A DNA stretch of 64,000 nucleotides from Coprothermobacter platensis DSM 11748 (GTDB lineage Bacteria; Coprothermobacterota; Coprothermobacteria; Coprothermobacterales; Coprothermobacteraceae). Both the position numbers and the translations under genes were made by a program. The stretch's first letter is position 1. Each line of letters opens with the position of its first letter. Positions 18,160-27,066 of this stretch are shown here, piece after piece. The notes under the pieces are model-generated. The model was not told the origin of the DNA and made no database searches. It worked only from the letters and a program-made list of their open reading frames with translations. The stretch is from positions 1,290,972 to 1,354,971 of the forward strand of contig NZ_KB899040.1 in assembly GCF_000378005.1 (NCBI RefSeq). The letters are read 5' to 3'.

Positions 18160-19029
18160 ATGCAGCTCAGAACACAAAACCTAACCAAAAACTTTGGAGA
18201 CAAATGTGCCGTGGACCATGTGAGTTTAACCTTTGAACGCGGTGTCTACGGCTTACTGGGCCCAAATGGAGCCGGAAAGACCACGCTCATGCGCATGTTG
18301 GTAGATGTTCTGCCGCCATCCTCAGGTAAAGTCACCCTTGACGGCATAACTATCGGAGAACTGGGAGCCAAATATCGGGACATACTCGGGTACATGCCAC
18401 AAGAGATTGGCTATTACAGAGATTTCACAGCAAAACGCTTTTTACAGTACCTTAGCGCCCTCAAAGGGTTGGACCCAAGGTATGCAAACCGCAGAATTGA
18501 TGAGCTTTTAGATTTGGTAGGTTTAGCCGATGTAAAAAACAAAAGGCTTGGGCAATTCTCTGGCGGCATGATAAGGCGCATAGGCATAGCACAGGCACTG
18601 CTTAACGATCCCAAGATTCTTATTCTGGATGAACCCACAGCCGGCTTAGACCCTAACGAGCGCATACGTTTTAGAAACATACTTTCAGAGCTCTCCGAAG
18701 ACCGCATCGTCATACTTTCCACACACATCGTCTCTGATGTACAGTCCATAGCAGGCCAAGTTATTCTGCTTAAAGAAGGAAAAGTTATTAACTACGATAC
18801 CACGGAAAACCTGCGTCGTTTGGTCGACGGAAAGGTTTGGCTTGCTAACGTTAGCCATCGCGAATTGAATGAACTTAAGCAGCGTTTCCCGATTGGCAAC
18901 GTACTCCAAAAAGACGACCATTTTGAAATCCGTATAGTAAGCGATTCAAAACCACTTCCGGATGCAACACCGGCAGACCCGTCTTTAGAAGACGTCTTCG
19001 TTTACGTTTTTGGAGGAGAGGAAGAATGA
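18160..19029 (+). CDS. ABC transporter ATP-binding protein
   Basis: 289 residues. Walker A GPNGAGKTT (~36), signature FSGGMIRRIGIAQ (~130), Walker B LILDEPTAGLD (~152), and the switch His in LSTHIV. The type is that of ABC-2 exporters for antibiotics or lipids. The ~70 residues at the C terminus beyond the ATPase core (VWLANVSHRELNEL) are a typical accessory tail. Starts two bases after the preceding membrane protein and overlaps the following permease by four bases (ATGA). It energises one or both membrane subunits encoded downstream. Confidence 0.92.
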   Translation: MQLRTQNLTKNFGDKCAVDHVSLTFERGVYGLLGPNGAGKTTLMRMLVDVLPPSSGKVTLDGITIGELGAKYRDILGYMPQEIGYYRDFTAKRFLQYLSALKGLDPRYANRRIDELLDLVGLADVKNKRLGQFSGGMIRRIGIAQALLNDPKILILDEPTAGLDPNERIRFRNILSELSEDRIVILSTHIVSDVQSIAGQVILLKEGKVINYDTTENLRRLVDGKVWLANVSHRELNELKQRFPIGNVLQKDDHFEIRIVSDSKPLPDATPADPSLEDVFVYVFGGEEE

Positions 19030-20204
19030 ACCTTATCGGTGTTGAGTTCAAGAAGATTATCTCAAAGAAATACGTTTGGATAATAGCTTTATTGGTTGCA
19101 CTTTTCTATGCTTACCTCATTCTAAATCTTGCGAACAATTTTAACGTGATTTACACAAAAAATGCTCTTCAGCCAGTTTTTGATGAAATAATGGACGCAG
19201 CTTACAATCCTCAAGTGCAAGAATATATTATAAATAAAGGATTTAATGTTACTTTCGAGGAAATTCAACCCATGATTTCTCCTAAAATAACGCAAACTAT
19301 TGAGCAGTACCAAGGCAAAGTATATGAAGGTTATGATGTAGCAAAAGAGTTGAAGGAAGAAGCAGCCTTGCGTATTGAAAGCCTGGTTGAGCGGAACGTC
19401 ACCATAAGTCAAAGAATAGAAGAACTAAAGAATGCACCCGACACACCGCTCAACAGATATTTGCTTCAGCAGTACACCCACATGCCAAAAATGGAGCCCA
19501 ACCTGACCCGTTGGGACGATTGGATAGATATAAACAACTCTATGCTTCCGTTATTGATAGCCTTTGTGATTATACTGGGCATATCTGGTGTTTACACGAG
19601 TGAGTACACCAGTAAAATGCATGGCATATTACTTACAACAAAAAACGGCAGGAGCAAACTCTTTTGGAGTAAGTTACTGGCAAGCTGCTTATTTGCCGCT
19701 CTGACTGTAATCATTTTTCAGGTTTTTGCAGCGCTACTTTACACGCATGTTTATGGCATTCCCTTTAAGAACACGCCAATGGACAGCCTTACATCCTTTT
19801 ATAAAAGACCAAATACCATGTGGGCTTTGCAGTTTTATCTTTGCCAGCTCGTAGGCTCTTTGCTTGGAGCTATGGTACTTACAGCAGTAACGTTGTGCAT
19901 ATCGTCTTTCTGCCGCAGCAACTTAGCCAGCTTTTTCCTTTCAGGCATCTATTTTGCCTTAGGTACCCTTTACTCGCAAAATCTCGAAGGTCAATATATC
20001 AGCTCTAAAGTGACCATATTCGCTGATGTAAGCACATTCTCATTGATGTCCCTCACAGACGTTTTGGGGAATGGAAAGGTGTTTATTGTTGGAAACAGCG
20101 CCATCCCCACCATTGAGCTAACCGTTATTGCTCAAGCGGTTATATTCGCTGTAGCTCTTTCGCTAACCTATCTTTTCTACAATAGAAAGGAGATAGATGC
20201 ATGA
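19026..20204 (+). CDS. ABC-2 type permease with large extracytoplasmic loop
   Basis: 392 residues. One N-terminal membrane helix (~15-35) is followed by a ~140-residue hydrophilic, probably outside-facing region rich in Gln and Glu (about 36-175), and then five more hydrophobic segments. This layout is that of ABC-2 permeases such as NatB- or YxlG-like exporters. It overlaps the ATPase gene before it and the next membrane gene by four bases each, so all three are translationally coupled. Cargo unknown. Confidence 0.8.
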   Translation: MNLIGVEFKKIISKKYVWIIALLVALFYAYLILNLANNFNVIYTKNALQPVFDEIMDAAYNPQVQEYIINKGFNVTFEEIQPMISPKITQTIEQYQGKVYEGYDVAKELKEEAALRIESLVERNVTISQRIEELKNAPDTPLNRYLLQQYTHMPKMEPNLTRWDDWIDINNSMLPLLIAFVIILGISGVYTSEYTSKMHGILLTTKNGRSKLFWSKLLASCLFAALTVIIFQVFAALLYTHVYGIPFKNTPMDSLTSFYKRPNTMWALQFYLCQLVGSLLGAMVLTAVTLCISSFCRSNLASFFLSGIYFALGTLYSQNLEGQYISSKVTIFADVSTFSLMSLTDVLGNGKVFIVGNSAIPTIELTVIAQAVIFAVALSLTYLFYNRKEIDA

Positions 20205-21037
20205 TTAATAAAAGAGGCAGTAGACGTAATCTTATGATAGCTGAACTAAAAACGCTGCTAAATACTCGCTGGACATTTATCGTTCTTGGCGCTTATGCTT
20301 TATTTTCTTATGGAGTTTTCTTTTCTGAAGGATTCAGACAGATATGGGTGCAAGTGCTTGATGGAAACTTACTTACTACCATGTTTAATCTCTACATGCC
20401 AACATTTCTTTTCATAGTTGTACTTCTGAGTGCAGCACCAATTTTTGCCGGTGACAAGAAAAATGGTATGGAAGAGCTTGGGGATACCTGCTTCTACGGT
20501 AAAACGGTCAGGAGAAAAGCAAAAGTAGAAGCTATGGTTCTTTATACCTTTCTCGTCACAATAGCAGGCTTTTTTATAACGGCCATGATGTCATTAGTAA
20601 GTAAATCGCCTCTTAACCTTGCTAATAGAGCTTTTGAGGCAACAACTTCAGATGTAGTCATGAGTAATGGTCTATTTTACTTATTTTGCTTTGCCATGAT
20701 TTTGCTTGGGCTGCTTGTGGTGACATCAGTAGTGGTACTTAGCTCTTCAAAAAGCGACGATGTAATTGTGCCTCTGGCATCAGGCATACTAATTTATGGA
20801 GTGGAACTGGCTCTATATCTCAAACCTGTAGCAAAAATTTTGTGGGATATAAACCTGTTTAGGATGCTTAGGCCTTACACAATGTTGCTTATTTCCTTGT
20901 ATTTTGATTCCACCGCAAAAGCCATCGTAGCAAGCGTTATCATATTTTCCTTGCTAAGCGTAGGATTATTTGCGCTCACTATTAATAACCGTTCCCGGGT
21001 GAAGACAGAACGTGTCTTGTCTTCACAAAGTACGTAA
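20201..21037 (+). CDS. second ABC-2 type membrane subunit
   Basis: A 278-residue protein with six hydrophobic segments and a basic N terminus (NKRGSRRNLMIAELK). It overlaps the preceding permease by four bases and ends the sigma-ABC operon before a strong hairpin. By size and position it is the partner permease of a heteromeric exporter. Its last codons (RVLSSQST then stop) lie in a 33-base sequence that occurs again 3.9 kb downstream with one silent difference. Confidence 0.75.
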   Translation: MINKRGSRRNLMIAELKTLLNTRWTFIVLGAYALFSYGVFFSEGFRQIWVQVLDGNLLTTMFNLYMPTFLFIVVLLSAAPIFAGDKKNGMEELGDTCFYGKTVRRKAKVEAMVLYTFLVTIAGFFITAMMSLVSKSPLNLANRAFEATTSDVVMSNGLFYLFCFAMILLGLLVVTSVVVLSSSKSDDVIVPLASGILIYGVELALYLKPVAKILWDINLFRMLRPYTMLLISLYFDSTAKAIVASVIIFSLLSVGLFALTINNRSRVKTERVLSSQST

Positions 21038-21043
21038 GAACTA
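21011..21043 (+). repeat. 33-bp direct repeat, copy 1, at the end of the permease gene
   Basis: AACGTGTCTTGTCTTCACAA and the following 13 bases, up to AAGAAC, are found again at 24924-24956 with 32 of 33 identical positions. The only change is C to T and is silent in the RVLSSQST-stop frame. Copy 1 includes the stop codon of the permease gene. Confidence 0.85.
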
Positions 21044-21064
21044 TGAACGCATGGAGTGATTTTA

Positions 21065-21096
21065 AGGGTTTGCCCGTTTTTGTCAAGGCAAGCCCT
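21065..21096 (+). terminator. terminator of the sigma-ABC operon
   Basis: AGGGTTTGCC (21065-21074) pairs with GGCAAGCCCT (21087-21096), ten pairs with one G-T, followed by GTTTATATGTTT. It lies 28 bases after the last stop codon. Confidence 0.75.
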
Positions 21097-22345
21097 GTTT
21101 ATATGTTTAGTATCTAAAGAGTTGTTACGTGAAGCGCCCGAACTTGGTGTTTAGAACGCAGTAGCGTAGGAAGATCCTTGGATAGGCTACAAAAAGGTAT
21201 ACTGCCCTATACCTATATGTAGAACCCGACCAACGTGGAGTTGTATTCTAAAAGCAAATGGTCAAGCCGTTGCCAAGTCAGGATATCAGGGAATAGTGTA
21301 GAGGACATCCTTGGACAAATAGAAATGTACATGCAATGCTCTGCAGACGACTTTACATAAGACTTGGAAGCCAAATTTAAGATGGGTGCAGCGGTTTTAC
21401 ATGACTTGCTGAGAGCACGCTACAAACAGTGAAACTTGCATATACCAGCAAACTCGTAAAACTTCAGGAAGCTAAATCTGATGATTTGAAAATATTTACA
21501 AAGAGACTCAGACATAGCTGGTAGACTGGTATTGGCAAACATAACCATGTGCTCAAATATCTTATATTTCTGATGTGCTACCACCGACTTTTTCTTCGCA
21601 CATTGCTGTTCGGGAGTGCCGAAGAGCAATCTAAACAGGAAGTTTGCAACATCACCCAAAACAATATATAATCGCAAGTTTAAAGGAATGCGATCTCATT
21701 CCAAAGCCATACAAGGATTTAGTAGACAGCCTCTTTGCAAATATTTTTCAGTTTCGGAATGGGGTCAAAGTCTGTTAATCACAGCATAAAGACCCAACTA
21801 TTGTAGAACATAAAACCAGTAAGATACTCTGTTAATCCCTGGCTGCTATACGGGGGAATGAAAAAGCTCAGTTTTGAAAACATAGCGTAGATGCTACAGG
21901 CTTTCTCCAAGTTATAGGCATACTCGTGAGTGCTTTTTGCTTATAAAAAAGGCAACGCAATAGGCAAATGCCTAAGCTAATTGATATCTTTACGAAAAAA
22001 CCGCCTGTAACTATTCTAATAGTAAAAAACGTGTGTGGGTTGTATTAGTCTTTGATACGTGGCAAAGGAAAATAAACGTTACCCGTAATGCCTGTAACGT
22101 AAGGAATTAGAAGCCCATAATGTCATGTAATCACTAATTTTGCTTTAGTTATAGGTATCATCCTAGTCAGAACCGAGTGTTTAGCACCAGTAAAAAGTCG
22201 CATTTTTCATCGAAGCCATGATAGACTTGTCAATAGGTAAAGGAAAGAGGTAGGAGTAACAATTAAGCATCCTGTGCAGGTAAGCTCAAACAAAGCTAAA
22301 ATTCCTGTTCCGTCAATTGGGATTGGTCAGGCCCAGAGGTGTTAA
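21097..22345. other. 1.25-kb non-coding stretch with decayed coding remnants
   Basis: No intact gene is visible. On the plus strand one frame reads as protein-like sequence interrupted by stops, from about 21223 to 21432 (ELYSKSKW..., NSVEDILGQIEMYMQ, one stop, then DLEAKFKMGAAVLHDLL), and then decays. A minus-strand open stretch at 21420-21677 shows no family resemblance I recognise. Stop density, lack of ribosome-binding sites and irregular composition suggest one or more pseudogenes rather than a regulatory region. The lipoprotein gene downstream uses a TTG behind GAGGTG (22335-22340), and its promoter should lie in the last ~150 bases. Confidence 0.4.
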
Positions 22346-23515
22346 TTGAAAAAGAGTAGTCGTTTGTGTGTGTTGGTAGTCGCATTTGCTATTTGCTTTG
22401 CTGAATTATGTTTGTTTAGCGGTTGTTCTAATCCTACTAAGCAGGATACTACATTGTCAGGAAACATTATGTATCTATCAATAGTGTACACAGCTCTCGA
22501 CCCAAGTGCTACAGACAGGTCGCAAGCAAGAACAACTTATTTCTATATTTATGACATCAGTAAGAAAGAACTGAAGAAGATGTACTCCATTACAGCTCCT
22601 TCTTCCTATCCTGTTGGAGTTGTAGATTACAAGAATTCCAAGGTTTATTATTCCATATGGGGCGATCTGAAAAATACTGCTGATAAGGCAGGAGACAAAC
22701 TGCAGTGTTACGACCTTAAAACACATAAGACAACCGATATCACTTCAATGCACCATAGTTTCAATCAGATCACGTTGTTTGCCAATCAGATATTTGCCAT
22801 TTCCGCAGGGCTAGAAAGTAATGGAAGTAGGCAGCTAACAAGAATAAACCCTATAACCCATGAATTTACACCAATTTCCCCAGATAACACGGACATTGAG
22901 TATAGAGATTATTCCATTGATTACAGTACAGGTGAGATACTCACCCTGTCATATTCTGATTTCTCAGATAGGCACGCTCCAGAAAGCAAAGATAACTCTG
23001 GTATCATTAAGGCACCACCTATATTCTTGTCTGTTACCAATACTCGCCTTGACACACCTAAAGTAATCTACACTTTTTCTCAGAGGCCATATTATTCTCC
23101 GTATGGGTATAATTGGGACAAAGATCCAGAAACAAAGAAGCTAGCTGAAAAGACGGCAAACAATCTGGATGTAGCCGCACCGAGCCGAATGGACAGCAAT
23201 AATATACTCTTTTTGGGTGCTCCAGATGTGTTTAGCAATGATATAAAACTCAAGGTGCTCCACTTGGACACTAAAACCGTAGATGACTTCCCTATCAAAG
23301 GTGTAAAGTACTACTCAAGACCGCTTGTTTCGCCTAATAAAAAGGGCATGTTCATTTCTTTAAAGATGGAGAATGGTGAAGGCGGCATGTATTATTACAC
23401 ATTTGCTAATAAGAAATTGGAGTACTTGTTTTCCATAAACGATGTAAAGAAAGATCTGCTTACTCAGACTGCCAGCTCTTTAGTGACTACAGAAATACAA
23501 TTGATTGTAGAATAA
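22346..23515 (+). CDS. lipoprotein of unknown function, tandem paralogue A
   Basis: 389 residues. A signal peptide ends in the lipobox LFSGC, so C27 should be lipidated and the protein anchored outside the membrane. The mature part is rich in beta-type, repeated Tyr/Asp segments (YLSIVYTALDPS, TTYFYIYDISKKELK, YDLKTHKTTDIT, LHLDTKTVDDFPIKGVKYYS) that look like blades of a beta-propeller. The next gene is a clear paralogue along its whole length. No enzymatic motif seen. TTG start with GAGGTG at 22335-22340. Function unknown; a surface binding or sensing role would be a guess. Confidence 0.75.
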   Translation: MKKSSRLCVLVVAFAICFAELCLFSGCSNPTKQDTTLSGNIMYLSIVYTALDPSATDRSQARTTYFYIYDISKKELKKMYSITAPSSYPVGVVDYKNSKVYYSIWGDLKNTADKAGDKLQCYDLKTHKTTDITSMHHSFNQITLFANQIFAISAGLESNGSRQLTRINPITHEFTPISPDNTDIEYRDYSIDYSTGEILTLSYSDFSDRHAPESKDNSGIIKAPPIFLSVTNTRLDTPKVIYTFSQRPYYSPYGYNWDKDPETKKLAEKTANNLDVAAPSRMDSNNILFLGAPDVFSNDIKLKVLHLDTKTVDDFPIKGVKYYSRPLVSPNKKGMFISLKMENGEGGMYYYTFANKKLEYLFSINDVKKDLLTQTASSLVTTEIQLIVE

Positions 23516-23553
23516 TGACTTCTCGATAAGGTGTGGAAAACGGAGGTTTATCT

Positions 23554-24714
23554 ATGAAGATGGCGATTAGAGGAACTTCTTTTTTTGCGGTGTTCATTTT
23601 ATGTATAGAGTTATTCACGCTCAGTGGATGTTCTATTACCAGTTCATCAAATAAAAGTTCTATGGCTTATATATCATTAGTTTATACATACAGCGATACA
23701 CAAGAAACGGACCCGTCAAAGAAAATTAAAACACTATTTTACATTTACGACTTAGCTAATAAGCAGTTAAAGCCCATATATAGTATCTCTGGTACGAGTA
23801 TGTACTCAACCGGGATAGTGGATTACAAAAATTCCAAAGTCTACTACACAATGCCTGCTAACAATCACGATACATTGCAAGTCGACAACGAGGCAGGATA
23901 CAAGTTAATTTCCTATGATTTAAAAACACATACAACTAAGGACATTACCGGTTTTCACCATGAATTTAAACAGCTTAACCTGCTTAATGGCAAAATCATT
24001 GGCATCGTGAAAGGTTCTGAAAGTAATGGGAATTCCCAGTTATCTTTAATTGACCCTGCCACTGGCATCGTCGAACCTATTTCCCCAGACGATACGGATG
24101 TAGTATATAGAGATTACTCTATTGACCATAGTACTGGCGAAATACTTACGCTAACCTACTCAGACTTTGCACGAAGGAATGAAAATGTAGGTATAAGTAC
24201 AAGAACAGTATTACCATGTCCCTACTACCTTTCTGTAACGGACTCAAAGCTTAGCCCACCTAAGGTGATTTATACATTCTCTAGGTATATCTATTATACA
24301 GAATATGGATCTAGCTTGCATGAGGACCCACAGCTAACAGAGCTGGCACTCCGAACAGCGAACAACATAGAGGTAAAGGCAGCAAGCAGAATGGATGATA
24401 ACAACATACTTGTCATAGCTGCTACGTCTTCTTTAACCAATAACGCTACACTGAAGATACTTCATCTGGATAAAAAAACTGTTGACGACTTTCCGATCGC
24501 AGGTGTCAAGTATTATTCAAAACCACTTGCTACACTTGACAGAAAAGGCATGATCATGAATTTAGTTATGCAGGATGGAACGAGTGGCACATATTACTAC
24601 AAGTTTGCCGACAAAAGCTTAAAACTGCTTTTCTCACTTCAGGATGCACAGAAAGGGCTGCCTAATACTGCAACGCACCTGAATCTTATAGATATGGAAT
24701 TTGTAGTGCAATAA
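23554..24714 (+). CDS. lipoprotein of unknown function, tandem paralogue B
   Basis: 386 residues with lipobox TLSGC at C26. Collinear with the previous gene: shared blocks include VYT..SDT, FYIYDL, GIVDYKNSKVYY, LKTHTTKDIT, SPDDTDVVYRDYSID, TGEILTLTYSDF, SRMDDNNIL and LDKKTVDDFPIAGVKYYSKP. The pair arose by tandem duplication and has diverged, mostly outside these blocks. The start at ATG 23554 follows CGGAGG (23539-23544); the earlier in-frame start has no ribosome-binding site. Probably an eight-bladed or similar extracytoplasmic propeller (inference). It lies 38 bases after paralogue A. Confidence 0.75.
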   Translation: MKMAIRGTSFFAVFILCIELFTLSGCSITSSSNKSSMAYISLVYTYSDTQETDPSKKIKTLFYIYDLANKQLKPIYSISGTSMYSTGIVDYKNSKVYYTMPANNHDTLQVDNEAGYKLISYDLKTHTTKDITGFHHEFKQLNLLNGKIIGIVKGSESNGNSQLSLIDPATGIVEPISPDDTDVVYRDYSIDHSTGEILTLTYSDFARRNENVGISTRTVLPCPYYLSVTDSKLSPPKVIYTFSRYIYYTEYGSSLHEDPQLTELALRTANNIEVKAASRMDDNNILVIAATSSLTNNATLKILHLDKKTVDDFPIAGVKYYSKPLATLDRKGMIMNLVMQDGTSGTYYYKFADKSLKLLFSLQDAQKGLPNTATHLNLIDMEFVVQ

Positions 24715-25139
24715 ACTTTCTACTTATTTGCATACGCTTAAGACTTAGAAAAAGGAAAGCTTAATACTGTAAAATCTATAGATCCGTACAAGTCACGTAT
24801 TGAGACTGAAACAAATGTAGGTAGTTAAAACATCGCAGAGTCGGCGAAAATCTTCATATGACGGCCGTAGAATTGGATAAACAAGATCAGTGTCTACACA
24901 CTAAGTTCCTGCGCAAGGGCAAAAACGTGTTTTGTCTTCACAAAGTACGTAAGAACCTACCGCCTCGAAAAGAGGGCTTTCTAATCAGTGCATATTTAGT
25001 TTCTGAAGAGCTACTTGACTTGCACGAAAAAAAAGATTAGACTAAAAGATGATAGAGGGGATGAGGTAATATGAGATAGTTAAAAAGGGAGTTATGGAGT
25101 ATGAGGAAGCTAAAAGCAGAAACAAAAGGGGGTAAAAGT
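24715..25139. other. degenerate intergenic region containing repeat copy 2
   Basis: No convincing gene. An open stretch at 24858-25040 would encode 60 residues, but it has no ribosome-binding site and covers the second 33-bp repeat in a different frame. Read in the repeat's original frame, the sequence before copy 2 (AQGQK before RVLSSQST-stop) is weakly similar to the permease C terminus, so this may be a decayed copy of that gene's 3' end. Confidence 0.35.
24924..24956 (+). repeat. 33-bp direct repeat, copy 2
   Basis: 32 of 33 bases match 21011-21043, in the same orientation, 3,913 bases downstream. The copies bracket the decayed stretch and both tandem lipoprotein genes. Confidence 0.85.
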
Positions 25140-25793
25140 ATGAAAAAGACAGTGAGAAACATTATCATTTTCCTGGTAATAACCGCATTGGTGGGAACCT
25201 TTTCGCCCATGGGGATGAAGCAGTCCGCTGCTCAAATAACAACACCAGAAGAAACCGTATATCAATATATCAGTGCACTAAACAACCATAACTGGAATGA
25301 AGTTGTCTCCTTGCTTACAGGTGATGAGCAAAGTGCAGTAAAGGGCTTCATAGCTAATCCAGAAAATGAAGGCCAAGACATTTTAGGTGTCTTAAGCGCT
25401 CAAATTGTTGAAATTAAAGAAATGCCTTCGGATGCAGCCAGATTCGCGACAACAGTAGATTCGTATAGATCCACTTACGGCGATGTTCACGTGTTTTATG
25501 CTGGCATAAACTATACCGTTGAAAACGAAAGCGAATTTTACCTGAATGGTGTCAACTACAACTTGATAGTGGTGGTTCCTGAAAACGGTAGTTGGCGCAT
25601 AGTTCAATTCTCAATGGCACCGATTGATACCTTTGTAAAATGGGGCTATGGTTTTAATTCCCCATCAGAGAATGCAGCCCTAGAAGTGCTCAAACAGAGA
25701 GAAGAAGGTAGGATAGTCAATTATCAAGGCAAACTTCTTGGGACAAATATAGCAACTGAAGAACAGCTTAATGAGGAGAAAGGCGAACAATAA
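25140..25793 (+). CDS. secreted NTF2/SnoaL-like protein of unknown function
   Basis: About 217 residues. An N-terminal signal peptide (~1-32) has a likely signal-peptidase site after KQSAAQ and no lipobox. The mature part begins TPEETVYQYISALNNHNWNEV, the pattern seen at the start of NTF2-like or DUF4829-type domains, and ends in a strand with ENGSWRIVQFSM. These domains bind small ligands or mediate protein contacts; no catalytic residues can be assigned. The start at ATG 25140 is chosen for its upstream run of G residues (AAAGGGGG) and because it puts the signal peptide directly at the N terminus. It lies among surface lipoprotein genes. Confidence 0.65.
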   Translation: MKKTVRNIIIFLVITALVGTFSPMGMKQSAAQITTPEETVYQYISALNNHNWNEVVSLLTGDEQSAVKGFIANPENEGQDILGVLSAQIVEIKEMPSDAARFATTVDSYRSTYGDVHVFYAGINYTVENESEFYLNGVNYNLIVVVPENGSWRIVQFSMAPIDTFVKWGYGFNSPSENAALEVLKQREEGRIVNYQGKLLGTNIATEEQLNEEKGEQ

Positions 25794-25839
25794 TTCAGCA
25801 AATGCAATAGAAAGTGCAGCATAAACTTTTAAATAACTT

Positions 25840-25885
25840 CCTGAGGTGGACCGTTTTTCTGGTTTACCTCAGGACTTAAAAACGG
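25840..25885 (+). promoter_or_regulatory. candidate H-type pseudoknot overlapping the ribosome-binding site
   Basis: CCTGAGGT (25840-25847) is perfectly complementary to ACCTCAGG (25866-25873). CCGTTTTT (25851-25858), inside that loop, is perfectly complementary to AAAAACGG (25878-25885), which abuts the Shine-Dalgarno AGGGGG and the ATG at 25894. The two 8-bp helices interleave as in an H-type pseudoknot, or could alternate. The linker crossing the first helix is only four bases, so the fully stacked form may be strained. Confidence 0.45.
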
Positions 25886-25893
25886 AGGGGGAA

Positions 25894-26928
25894 ATGGGGA
25901 AATTAATTAAGAACATTTTATTGGTTTTATTGGCTTGTGCTTGCATCTTTCCCTTAGTAGGATGCAATAGTAAACAGAATTCAGCAAATAATAGCGACAA
26001 AGCTTTTACAAAACCGCCAACAGTAGCAGAGGTTAAAAAGGTAAATCTCCCTGAAAATGCATATCCTCTTTACGTAAATGAACAAAAGCATCTTATTCTT
26101 GCTTTGGTTAGTGTAGATAGTCAAAAGAGCAGCATTCTTTTTGGTAAAGACGCTTCACATCTTAACAAGATTATGGAAATCGACTATCCTGCAGCTAAAC
26201 TTTTTGCAGATCCTTTAAATGAGGACAAAATGTATCTACTGGGGTTTGGAGTGGCAAACAAAACGAATGCCGTTTATTTCAGCAAAGATGCTGGCAACAA
26301 CTGGAATCGTATTGATGCCCCGGCAAATTTTTCTACAGTCGGCTTTTCTTATGATGGATTTGTTTATTTTGCGGGACCCGGCGAAAAGATGCCATGTTAC
26401 ATTTACAAATCGGATGATAACCAGCACTTCACCGAAGTTTATGAAGCGGAACTTAATCACGATATAATGTCGCTCACTTTTAATCCGGATAATCAAAAAA
26501 TCATCTGGACATTTGGAGATTTAGGCATTTTTATAAGCAAAGATGCTGGAAAAACCTTCAAAAACTTAAACGTATCTGACAGAGCGTTAACCGATGGAGC
26601 TCTGGATCCGTATAACTACAATGTAGTCTACGTCGGTTTGGGTAACTACGGATTATTCAAAGTAAAGGATGATGGGACAGTTCAAGGCGTTTATACATCA
26701 AAACAACCTACAGAGCGTTTTATATCCGTTTTGACGGATTTCACACATAAAATAACTTATGCATTGGATGACAATGGCACTGTCTTTGTCATTCTAAAGG
26801 GCAACGTTTATAAGCTTGGCACATCTCTTAATAGCGCACCATTAGGATTATCAGAGGATGGAGAAAACAACCTTTATGTGCAATATGATGGTTATTACTA
26901 CAGAATAGAACTGAATACTCCTTCATAG
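25894..26928 (+). CDS. lipoprotein with Asp-box (BNR-like) repeats
   Basis: 344 residues. Lipobox PLVGC puts the lipidated Cys at C24. The mature part contains Asp-box motifs: SKDAGNNW (~130), a degenerate SDDNQHF (~175) and SKDAGKTF (~212). These mark beta-propeller folds of the sialidase/sortilin/Ycf48 kind, with further blades around. No sialidase catalytic set (Arg triad, Tyr) was recognised, so a structural or binding role is more likely than hydrolysis. The start at ATG 25894 is set by the G-rich Shine-Dalgarno; a longer frame would start inside the pseudoknot. Last gene of the surface-protein group. Confidence 0.7.
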   Translation: MGKLIKNILLVLLACACIFPLVGCNSKQNSANNSDKAFTKPPTVAEVKKVNLPENAYPLYVNEQKHLILALVSVDSQKSSILFGKDASHLNKIMEIDYPAAKLFADPLNEDKMYLLGFGVANKTNAVYFSKDAGNNWNRIDAPANFSTVGFSYDGFVYFAGPGEKMPCYIYKSDDNQHFTEVYEAELNHDIMSLTFNPDNQKIIWTFGDLGIFISKDAGKTFKNLNVSDRALTDGALDPYNYNVVYVGLGNYGLFKVKDDGTVQGVYTSKQPTERFISVLTDFTHKITYALDDNGTVFVILKGNVYKLGTSLNSAPLGLSEDGENNLYVQYDGYYYRIELNTPS

Positions 26929-27066
26929 AACATAGATGTTCTCACCACTCCTCTGAAAAGGCAAACGCTCTTCAGCGGTTCACAGCGAACACATAATATG
27001 TTTTCGAACATGAAGGTAAAAGCAGCTAAAATTAAAGTATAAAAACCTTTTCAGGGGAGGAGCGCA

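Noticed and set aside
21420..21677. Minus-strand open frame of 85 residues as a transposase fragment
   Set aside because: No DDE-type motif, no terminal inverted repeats and no recognisable family.
24858..25040. 60-residue open frame as a gene
   Set aside because: No ribosome-binding site, no family resemblance, and it runs through the 33-bp repeat in a different frame from the original gene end.
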